A stretch of DNA of 64,000 nucleotides from Sabellastarte sp. h YS-2021 (taxonomy: Eukaryota; Annelida; Polychaeta; Sabellida; Sabellidae), in assembly GCA_964017235.1 (NCBI GenBank), contig OZ024938.1:46970332-47034331 (forward strand), read 5' to 3'. The first letter of the stretch is position 1. Every line of letters starts with the position of its first letter. Positions 55,258 through 64,000 of this stretch are shown piece after piece. A program made the translations under genes and the position numbers. The notes under the pieces are model-generated. The model was not told the DNA's origin and made no database searches. It saw only the letters and a program-made list of their open reading frames with translations.

Positions 55258-58196
55258 ATATCTTGATATAAACTATAGGAAAGTTCATTTCACAATTGAT
55301 AGCGATTTATTTTTAGAAGTTCTTCTTTTAAGAATACGTGGTGAAAGTATAAAATTCTCAATTTTTATAAAAAATAACTCCAAAGAAATGGAATTGATAA
55401 ACGATATAGAATGTTTAGAGCAACATAATGATATGGCTACATCACATGTGGATCTATTGTCTGACAAAAAGGCAGAGCCTGAACACTTGAGAGAAAATAA
55501 AGTGAAGGGGGAACAAATAAGGTCTCATATACAATGGTTAAGTGAGGGAGAAAATTCATCCAAAACCTTTCGTAAATTGGAAACCAAAAATTTTATTGAA
55601 AAAAGAATCAGAAAGCTCCAAATTCAAAATGGACAGTATATTTATGACCAAAAAGAATTGCTACACTAAGTAAAGATTTACTATACTAACTTATTTAAAA
55701 ACCAAGATAAGTACCTCAGCGCAGAAATTTCTGATTATCTGGAAAATATAACACTTCCACAAATATCAGATGATGACCTAGGACATCACATTCAACTTAA
55801 AGAAATAAACTCAATTCTCAAAAAAATGAAACATACTAAAACCCCGGGAATAGACAGCATAACTGTTGATTTTTCTAAAGTATTCTGGGGAAGCCTGAAA
55901 TACTGTATTCTTAATGGTATAAATTTCTGCTTTGAAAAAGGCATAATGCCACTATCTCTGCGTCACTGCACAATTGTCTGCCTGCCAAAAGGCAACAAGG
56001 ATAGAACCCTATTAAAAAACCGGAGGCCAATTTCTCTGTTGTCTGTAATATACAAATTAGCTTCAAGCATTATAGAAGATAGATTAAAAAGAAATTTGGA
56101 CCAAATTATTTCAAAATCACAAACAGGTTTGGTTCCAGGGAGGCATATGAACGATAGTACCACATTAATATATGATATAATGTTTCATGCTGAAAGGGGG
56201 GCCACGGTGGCAGAGTGGTAACACTCTCGCCTCCCACCTCTGAGGCCGGGGTTCGATCCCTGTAACGGCCTTAAGTGGGAAAGCTGGTAGTTGCTTACCG
56301 TTGGTCGGCAGTTTACAGTACACAACCCTAGCGAACTCTATGTACTGGTTTCCTCTGCCCTTCCAACTACCCGTCGTGATATGACCTGTACAGTGTTGAA
56401 AGCGACGTAAAACTCCAAATAAATAAAAATAAATCATGCTGAAAGGGAAAATAAAAAATGGGCTTTTATTATTAATTGACTTTGAAAAAGCTTTTGACTT
56501 CATTTCTTGAAACTTTTTATACCATCTTCTAGTCAAATTTGGCCTAAGTAAAAATTTTATAAAATGGGTAAAACTTTTTAATAAGGATATAAAGCTTATA
56601 TATTGCAATGTGGTTTCTTGTCTGAAGAAATTCCAATTGAAAGAGGATGCAGACAAGGAGATCCCTTAGCACCATATCTGTTTTTAATGGGAGCAGAAAT
56701 TCTGTCTATTCTAATCAAACTAGACCCAACAATACTAGGCTTAAACATAAAAGATAACAGCATAAAAATAACTCAGTTTGCAGATGACACCACTCTTATT
56801 CTTGATGGCTCTCAACAGTCCCTAGAGGCAGCTCTAAATGTGTTAGAAATATGGAGAAAACTAAAGTCATATGGATTGGTTACTCAAAAGAAAAAAATTA
56901 AATGTTAGCTGTAATCTGCAATGCGGCAGTTATGAATTCATAATGCTGGTGTTAAAATTTTCCACTAATTTAAATGAAATTTCAAATATAAATTATACAA
57001 GAACACTAGAAAAAGTTATAAATGAGATGTGAAAATGGAAGTACAGATATCTGACACCCCTTATCAGAATCACACTGATAAAAACAACATTTCTTCCAAA
57101 ATTAACACATTTGTGTTCCTGCCCCACCTACAACAAATCAATAGTTTTATGTTTTCTTTTTTATGGAATAACAAACCCGATAAGGTTAAAAGAAACACTA
57201 TCTGTGGAGACTATTTAAATGGGGACCTAAAAATGATAAACATTTTTAACTTTGAAAAAGCCTTGAAATTAAATTGGATACGAAAAGTTATACACCAAAC
57301 AGAGGCATCCTGGAAACTACTGCTACTTGATTCAGACTACAAATTAAGTAATATAACTTTAATAGGTGGTAGCTTTCCATTCAAACCACAGGCACCATGA
57401 AACAATTTTCGGCAAATTGTTTTTGAATATTGGAAGGACTTCTCCGAAAAGAATGAACCAAAGTGTAATGAACATATTTTACAGTCTTCTATATGGCACA
57501 ACTACCAATTGTCAAAATACCCCCTTTTCCTGGCCTCTTGGTACAACAAAGGAATACGGCTTGTGGGAGATATTCTGCATGAGGATGGGTGCATAATTTC
57601 CCATACAGAATTAAATAGCAAGTACAACTTTTCAAGCAACATTTTTGGCTATCAGAAGACAAAACTCTGCACAAAAAAAATTTATAAAAACATACCAGAC
57701 AAACTCAAAATTTTCATATCAAAGACCAAACATTCCTTTTCACTTAAAACCTCTATTTATTTCAAAGAGTGGCAGTAAAGACTTCTACAAAATATTGACC
57801 AATTTGGAAACACAAGAACCCAGCCGTAAGCAAGCATGGGAAAAAAGCTCAACTTGGAGGCAAATGATGATACTTGGAGGTCTCTTTTTAAGGGGAGTCT
57901 TAAAATAGTAACCGACGACTACTTAAGATGGTTCCAATACAAAATATTGTACAATATCTTAGATATTAATGACTGTCTCTTCAAAATGTGAACTATGGGA
58001 AAACCTTTTTGTATAAACAGTGTGCACTCTGACTCTGGTATTTTTTTTTTCTTTTTAAATAGCAGTGATGACTTACACTTATGTTTGTAATATTATTTCA
58101 TTTTGTAATAACTATTTTGTTGATTATGATGTGTCAAAATCTTATGTATATATGTTATATTGTTTATGACAAAAATAAAAAAAATACAAAAAAAAC
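55258..58196 (+). pseudogene. L1/Tx1-like LINE, 5'-truncated, with target-site duplication
   Basis: A 10-bp direct repeat 'atcgctttga' at 55248-55257 and 58197-58206 brackets the copy, which ends in an A-rich tail. ORF2 blocks in order: SHIQWLSEGENSSKTFRKLE, KTPGIDSITVDF, KNRRPISLLSVIYKL, SKSQTGLVPGRHMNDST, then (after a SINE) IERGCRQGDPLAPYLFLMGA and QFADDTTLILDGS with FADD at 56777-56788. Next come KINTFVFLPHLQ, FMFSFLWNNKPDKVKRNTIC and INIFNFEKALKLNWIRKVI. Endonuclease and ORF1 are missing through truncation. Several frameshifts and stops make it inactive. Confidence 0.9.
56199..56433 (+). mobile_element. tRNA-derived SINE, family A, inserted in the LINE
   Basis: Near-complete copy with a good B box ('ggggttcgatccct'). 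A perfect 14-bp direct repeat 'tcatgctgaaaggg' at 56185-56198 and 56434-56447 is LINE sequence, so the SINE split the RT frame after the LINE had inserted. Confidence 0.95.
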
Positions 58197-58359
58197 ATCG
58201 CTTTGAGTCCTGTAGTACATGGAAATATTGTGCCAATTTTTAATACATTTCAATAACAAATTTCTGTTTTGCAATGAAAAATCTTGCAACCATTTTGTTT
58301 TTAATATCAGCTTTGTCAATATCAGCTTAACAATACCTTCTTCCACCCCTTCCTTGAAA

Positions 58360-58465
58360 AGAGAGGGGTGACAGTGTTGTTATCGAGTATGTTTGTCTGT
58401 CCGTGTGCATGACTAGAAAGCCACACATCACATGATGGTCATATCTTCATACAAGATTAGGTCCA
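58360..58465 (+). repeat. Fragment of the TGTC-containing repeat family
   Basis: 'gagaggggtgacagtgttgt', 'tatcgagtatgtttgtctgt' is the same layout as the starts of 33165 and 17845. Short and diverged. Confidence 0.4.
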
Positions 58466-59623
58466 ATCATGGCTAGGTCCCCATCAAAGATGGTGAATCA
58501 AGATCCCAGCAATATGTTTTGTTATTTTGGCATTATCTTCAGAGAAGTGTTTGTGTATTCTCAGACCATGTTTGTTGTCATTTATTTTAATCAGGTAGAA
58601 TTTGGCCAGCCAACCTGTAATATACAATATGCAAGTAACCGGGAAATATTTGTCATTTTTCATGTGTCCGGTGTTGTAAAAAACGTCATTTCACCTAAAT
58701 TATGGCTATGGAGAACTGTAATATGTGACTCACAACACTTATTGAGCTTCAGGTTTGAGATGGCACAATATACACAAATTACAGCAAAACAGATGCAACC
58801 AGTTCTTTATCAAACATTTGACATATACTATACTAAGTCCATAATCGTAAAATATAGTTTCTGTCCAACAAATCTAAGGAATGGGATAATTGTTTTTGTT
58901 AATAAAGTAATTATTATAAAAACGTTTCTCATAATTCCCCGTCAAGGTGGCATCTTCCAATAAATTAGAGAATGCTACAGATCATCTAAACAATAGATAG
59001 ATTGTGTAAGACAATAGATCAGCTTCGGTTGATTTATTGAGTAAAACAAAGTATCTTTATTTCGCAATTAAGGATGCTGTATACCAGATATCATGCCGCC
59101 AAAGCCATTATATTATCATATAAAATCTTTCACTTTGGTTAAGTCACAAGTGACAACTATTTATTATTATAAACAATTTCCCATCCAGAGTGTTATAAAA
59201 TATGAGAAGCAATCTAGTAAATCTCATTATGCTTGTTTTTCTATTTCAATTTGTCGACTGTTTTAAAAGCCTAGGTTGGGTTTTTCAGAATTTAAAATCA
59301 GGAGATTTTATTACATGCCTAACAAGAGACAGATTTACAAGATAGTAGTTCATTTTTGCACTTATTGTTTATTTAGCTAAATCATACTCACTTTTGTTCT
59401 CATTTGACACTTTAAAGATCATATGTTATCTCACGTTTCTGATAGAATGTAAAGCATCAATTTTCTGGGGAAAAACAATAATAACATTCTTCCAGACTTT
59501 TTTCCTGTAGTGAAACAAATATTATTTTGAAAAAAAAATCATTGTGCTCTTGTTATAAATTCACACATTTCATTATTGATTATCCCCTATCAAAATGTTA
59601 TAAAATATCACATTCCAAATGAT
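58466..59623. other. Non-coding, unassigned
   Basis: A 164-codon open frame at 58469-58963 shows no motif, no codon pattern like the real exons, and no splice partners. I leave it uncalled. The rest is AT-rich. Confidence 0.45.
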
Positions 59624-59749
59624 ATGAGATCCTATAAACTAAATATGACGGCTTCTTTAAACCAAATGAGATCCTGTAAACTATATATGAAAACTTCTTT
59701 AAATCAAATGAGATCCTGTAAATTAAATATGAAAGTTTCTTTAAACAAA
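59624..59749 (+). repeat. 42-bp minisatellite, three units
   Basis: 'atgagatcctgtaaact' recurs at 59624, 59666 and 59708 (exactly 42 bp apart), each followed by 'atatgaaaacttctttaaa' or close variants. The period is a multiple of three, which keeps a frame open by chance. Confidence 0.9.
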
Positions 59750-59754
59750 ATACA

Positions 59755-59871
59755 GGTTCACAGCGACCCAGTGGTTAGCAAGTTGCCATCTGATCCCAGG
59801 CTGTCACTTGTGGTCCTGTCCCAATATGATCCAGACAATTGAACTGGACGTAAAACATTGACTTTGAATTT
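59755..59871 (+). mobile_element. Family B SINE, internally deleted
   Basis: 'cagcgacccagtggttagca' head, 'gctgtcacttgtggtcctgt' showing loss of the B-box segment, then 'ccaatatgat' and 'gaactggacgtaaaac'. It abuts the next SINE. Confidence 0.75.
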
Positions 59872-59883
59872 GAACCAAATAAA

Positions 59884-60096
59884 GGGGCTTGGTGGTGTAG
59901 CGGTAAGAGTGCTCACCTTCAACGTCTGAGGTCCCTGGTTCGAATCTTGGCCTGGGTGTTTCATGTTGGAAAGTTTGTAGTTACTTGCAGATCACAGGTG
60001 GTTTACAGTGCAGAACCTTGACCAACTAGTATGCACTGGTTCCTCATCTCAATATGACCCTGGCTGTTGAAAGCGATGTAAAACTAAAAAAAAACG
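59884..60096 (+). mobile_element. Family A-type SINE with a family B-like tail
   Basis: tRNA-like head 'ggggcttggtggtgtagcgg', canonical B box 'ctggttcgaatcttgg', body 'ttggaaagtttgtagttact', and a tail containing 'caatatgaccctggctgttg' (family B) joined to 'aaagcgatgtaaaact' (family A). Direct repeat of 13 bp with one mismatch ('tgaaccaaataaa' 59871-59883; 60097-60109). Confidence 0.88.
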
Positions 60097-60109
60097 TGAA
60101 CTAAATAAA

Positions 60110-61339
60110 TTAATAATTATTGACCTTTGAAAGCATATTCCCAAATGTACCCTGTGGTTTTAATTAAATGACTCAATTACATGATTTTGACACTGGAATT
60201 AGTATGATATTGTGTTTGGAATGTAATTTTATAGAAAATTAAATGTTAAAGGAAATGGTAAATACAATAGCTACTAAGATGAATGGTGTGTTGTTATATC
60301 AGGGACAGTCAAGATACTCTTGAGAACATTGAGGCTGTTCTGAATTTATGTGTGTACTGGGGTAATGGCGAGCCTAAAAATGAAGTATGTGTACTTGTAC
60401 AACTGTATATATTTGTTACTATGTTTAGTATTTGTGCACCCTATGTGCGTACAATGAATGAACATAAGCTACCTCATTAGCAACCATATGAAGCAGCTTT
60501 TATTTCTTGTTCTGGAAGCAAAACATGTGGAGAATGTTGTTTTATAAAGCAATTGGTATTGCATGTTTCAAAATAATAATAATAAAAAACACAATAAAAC
60601 ACAGTTGCTCATAGACATGTATTTTATACCAATTGTCATCGTCAAGCCAGTGGTGTTGTACTTATCCCAGTGTAGGTAACAATGTCAGGCACTCTAGAGA
60701 TATTAAATAAGACATCAATATATCCAACTGATTGTCAATAAAATATGTTTGTGTCAAACATAAACCATACGATTGTATATCAGGTAGTAATATAAACAAC
60801 AAAAAAATCTAATACCATATATCTTTATAAATATTTCATTAAATACAATATTATATGCTTTATTGTGAAAAAAGAGTCCAATGCTTCCTTGTTATGACCT
60901 TCCTGATGCTTTTAGGACCTATTACCATCGTAGTGTTGACATCTGACCAATGTTAAACATAAATTTTAACATAATTTTCTATTTTGAATAAATTTTTAAA
61001 AATATGGACATGTTCCTCTATTATTGTGATTTTTAACAGATATTTGCAAATTTTAAACTATGTACAGGAGCTTTTGTATCATATAAGAACAAAGTTAGGA
61101 ATATCTCGAGTGCTTGGTTTGTGCCGTGTGAGGTTAAATTAGAAATCTTGAAACAATGTTCTTTATTCACAAGAAGCATTTAGTTTTGGATACTTTGTCT
61201 GGAGAAGAGTGAAATGGCCATTGAGGCCAAAATACATCGGGACAGATGTGATCGCACAACAAACACCTTGACTGATAATATTCAACTTCAAACCCAATTG
61301 TAATCTGCATAACATTGGTTTACAAATTTGTCTGCAGTG
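60110..61339. other. Non-coding, nothing recognised
   Basis: AT-rich; short open frames without support. Confidence 0.5.
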
Positions 61340-61710
61340 ATTCTTGTAGCTATTATCCTTATCTCTGAGCACCGGCTACCATAGCCTCAGGCATAGTCAC
61401 CCTGACTAGCAATACCTGACAGTTCCTTCCTTTGCACTCCTCACTCACTTTGGGCATGGTTTTGCCTTTGATGATCCGAAAACTTGGAATGACCTTCCTG
61501 ACAATGTATGTGGTCCAATATCTATTCCTTCCTTCAGGAAAAAACTCAAAACTTATCTGTTTGCCTATACCCCATAGCCTTTCTGTCTCCCGGGGTATGA
61601 CCTGACTATTATTGCACTTGCTATTGTTCACCTTGTTTATGTTCAGCTGTACCTTGAGTCTGTCAATTGATGGAGATTAAGTGTTATAAAAGTCCGCATT
61701 AGATGAGATA
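61340..61710 (+). pseudogene. CR1/L2-group LINE 3' end
   Basis: Plus-strand FAFDDPKTWNDLPDNVCGPI and SIPSFRKKLKTYLFAYTP form the typical C-terminus. 'tcaattgatggagattaagt' and 'gttataaaagtccgcattag' follow as the 3' end. Stops and indels upstream. Confidence 0.75.
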
Positions 61711-62463
61711 ACGATGTGTCTTTTACAAGATATTTAGCAACAGGGCTGTGGATATTTCGAACTGTCTCATCTCATTTCTCTTCTCTGATCTATCCTTCAT
61801 CAACTGCAGTATAGCTCATCAGTGACAGAAGGGATTGGAGGTACATTTACTATGTCTTGTGCAAGTGTGAAAAGATGTGAAAAAAGAAATGTTGTCGTAA
61901 ATTGGTTCAAAGTATGATGTATTTGACAACAGAAGGCAAATGTGGTGGAATAACTTTGTTAAAGTTGTCGAATTATGAAAATTTATCTAAAGTTTTAAAA
62001 ATTATTTGGCGTATGCCCCTTTTACACTACAGTCGGTACATCATGCTGTGACCGGTGATTTCAGGTGGTGGAACCACCTCCCAGGTTGCCCCATTTTTCT
62101 GATGGTATTTAATGCGACTGTCCTTCTATTGACATGTCACGGTGGTTCCAACGGTCTATACACAGTAACACAGGTTTTGCCCAAGGTTTCTCACCGTCTT
62201 TGGCGGTGAGGCATTGTCCTTGTTCTGATGTCCAATGTTTTCCTACATTCTGCATTTGGTAACATGTGCTACCCTCACGGTCAGATAAGGTAATGCAAGG
62301 TTCCAAAAGATTTTCTGTTGGTGATGTATGTTTGTTGTACTATCGTGCCACTGTACTGGCAGTCACTTCTCGGCTGTGGTACAGTCCCCAAATGACTATA
62401 AAACCATGAATCACAATCAACCACCATCATTTCTTCTGGTGACTTGAAGAGAGCAACATCGAT
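61711..62463. other. Upstream region of the Harbinger relic
   Basis: From about 62013 the base composition rises in GC; 'tatgccccttttacactaca' may be near the left end of the transposon. I could not find its partner inverted repeat, which may lie beyond the window. Confidence 0.35.
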
Positions 62464-63542
62464 ATGAATATTCAGCCAGCTGACAGATTAAGACGGCTTG
62501 GTGCTATGCTGCAACTTCAGAATGATAGACTTATGCAAAAAAATTTCAGTTCACCTTCATTTGATCTGTCCTCGGGGCATAGGCGTCCCAGATAATGTTA
62601 GGTTAGAAACTGGATCCTGGAGAGGCCACTGTTTGGCCAGTATGAAGTTTTGATGGACCAGCAGATGAATTCTTACGTATATGGGTACAGATATTTTGTC
62701 AGATTACCTCCAGACCTCTTCACAGAGATCATGGAAAGAGTGGGCCCTGAAACAGAAGACAAGATTTCGTGAGCCACTTCCAGTAGGGTTGAAGGTAGCC
62801 ATCACCCTCAGATACCTGGCCACAGGGGACTCCTACAAGAGCCTGATCTATGGCTTCAGGGTGACTTTCAACACCATATTGCTGTTTGTGCCAGAGGTGT
62901 GTGAGGCCATCTACCAGATTGGTATGAGAAGGCACATCACTTTGGCCTGAGGTGGAACTTTCACCATGCTGTGGGAGCCCTAGATGGAAAGCATGTGGCC
63001 ATGAGATTCACAGGCAGTCAGGGTCTAGATATTACAACTACAAGGGTTTCTATTCGGCGGTGCTGGACTACAAGTTTCTGTGGGCAGATGTGGGGAGTAA
63101 TGGGTGTTGTTCAGATGCCCAGATCAATGATTGCCAGCTGAGGCAGAGCGTTATGGATGGGACCATAGGTTTTTCGGATGCTGAACTGCTGCCAGGTGAA
63201 GACAGGGACATGCCTTACTTTAAATTGGCAGATGATGCCTTTGCCCTGAGGACTTGGCTGATGAAGCCTTTTTCTGGTAGAAATTTTAATGATTAACAAC
63301 GCATCTTCAATTATAGACACTTCAGAGCCAGACGGGTGGTTGAGAATGCATTTGGAATGCTGGCCAATTACTTTAGATGCCTATTGACCACAATGAACCT
63401 GGAGCCACACAATGCCACGTCAGTGGTTTTGCTGTCTGTGACTCTGTACAACATAATTAGGACACATTATCGGGCAGACCATCAGGGACTAGCAGATGAA
63501 GAGGACAACAGGTGCCTGGAGGCAAGGTCAAGTTCTGTCTGA
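62464..63542 (+). pseudogene. PIF/Harbinger (HARBI1-like) DDE transposase, broken
   Basis: Order of blocks on the plus strand: ERPLFGQYEVLMDQQ, FVRLPPDLFTEIMERVGPET, REPLPVGLKVAITLRYLATG (shifted frame), SYKSLIYGFRV, FHHAVGALDGKHVAM (first catalytic D), YYNYKGFYSAVLDYKFLW, ADVGSNGCCSDAQI (second D), GTIGFSDAELLPGEDRDMPY, DDAFALRTWLMKPFSGRN, then after a stop at 63294 RARRVVENAFGMLANYF (catalytic E). This is the DDE_Tnp_4-type nuclease that cuts and pastes Harbinger elements. All three acidic residues survive, but two early stops (62581-62589), frameshifts near 62765, 62945 and 63030 and the 63294 stop kill it. The Myb-like partner protein of these elements is not in view. Confidence 0.92.
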
Positions 63543-64000
63543 TCTTGGGGCACTACAGTTGGGGAACCATGCTCAGTTTTGCAGCCAAGAGGCAGAGGGA
63601 GTATTTCATGCATTACTACAACAACGTCGTTGGGGCAGTTCCATGGCAGAATGACATGATTTAGTTCATGGACATTTATGAACTTTATAACTTGATTCTT
63701 GTTGCTAGTTACTGTGTTCACTTTCATTGTTATAAGTATTAAGTACTATAAAGTAATTTGATAAATGCCAATTTTATTTTTTCTGATGACATTGTAGAAT
63801 GGATAGTACACCAATAAAGTTTTCCTGGTAAAGTTCAACATTTTCCAATAAAGACATAAAGATCAGCACTTACTGATTTTGTCAAAGGTCACACTGGAGG
63901 TCATATTAGGGCATTGCTCCCATGTATTATTTTCAATCCATCTGTTTCACAAAGGCAATAGTAGATGTCATAAGGCAGGACAAATAATAAGTCAATTTTA
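63543..64000. other. Non-coding to window end
   Basis: Likely 3' part of the Harbinger relic for the first 130 bases, then unassigned AT-rich DNA. No inverted repeat end was recognised. Confidence 0.4.

Noticed and set aside
58469..58963. 164-codon open frame
   Set aside because: Longest unassigned frame, but no recognisable domain, no TATA or splice context and composition like its surroundings. It follows a repeat fragment.
59576..59842. Protein with a repeated 14-residue unit
   Set aside because: It is the translation of a 42-bp minisatellite running into a SINE; the frame is open because 42 is divisible by three.

Overview
This is a 64 kb piece of a eukaryotic, very probably animal, nuclear genome. 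It is AT-rich, genes are split by GT-AG introns, and most of the sequence is retrotransposon, SINE, DNA-transposon and satellite debris. The repeat mix (tRNA-headed SINEs, CR1/L2-group and L1/Tx1-like LINEs, a DIRS-like tyrosine-recombinase retroelement, PIF/Harbinger DNA transposons) suggests a marine invertebrate, perhaps a mollusc or other lophotrochozoan. That placement is inference; no diagnostic housekeeping gene is present.

Only two host genes can be supported. I assembled both exon by exon from splice sites and reading phase. Gene 1 (+, 8907-38996, 13 coding exons, 482 aa) has a signal peptide, an unrecognised N-terminal domain of about 140 aa, eight six-cysteine CxxC modules (one per exon) and a C-terminal hydrophobic tail ending without a cytoplasmic segment, as in GPI-anchored proteins. 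Gene 2 (-, 48016-43533, 5 coding exons, 129 aa) is a miniature paralogue: signal peptide, two modules and the same kind of tail. They converge tail to tail and share exon design (short signal exon, 43-nt second exon, phase-1 module exons of exactly 114 nt, single tail exon) and a TATA box about 90 nt before the start codon. This looks like a small local family of secreted, surface-anchored cysteine-rich proteins that grew by exon-pair duplication. The module resembles furin-like/CxxC repeats, but I cannot name an orthologue.

Layout. 1-8.8 kb: no gene; two tandem arrays of about 155-bp units, bracketed by an inverted pair of about 155-bp sequences. 8.8-39 kb: gene 1, whose large introns hold a duplicated segment with a Harbinger-type MITE, SINEs, a long (TA)n, a LINE with a fold-back element beside it, LINE fragments, two clusters of a short palindrome, and a decayed DIRS-like element. 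39-43.5 kb: gene 1 3' UTR and intergenic DNA. 43.5-48.1 kb: gene 2 with SINEs in its introns. 48.1-64 kb: no host gene; CR1/L2-group LINE remains, a 5'-truncated L1/Tx1-like LINE with target-site duplication and a SINE nested in it, more SINEs, a 42-bp minisatellite and a broken PIF/Harbinger transposase.

All calls come from reading the sequence; no search or transcript data were available.
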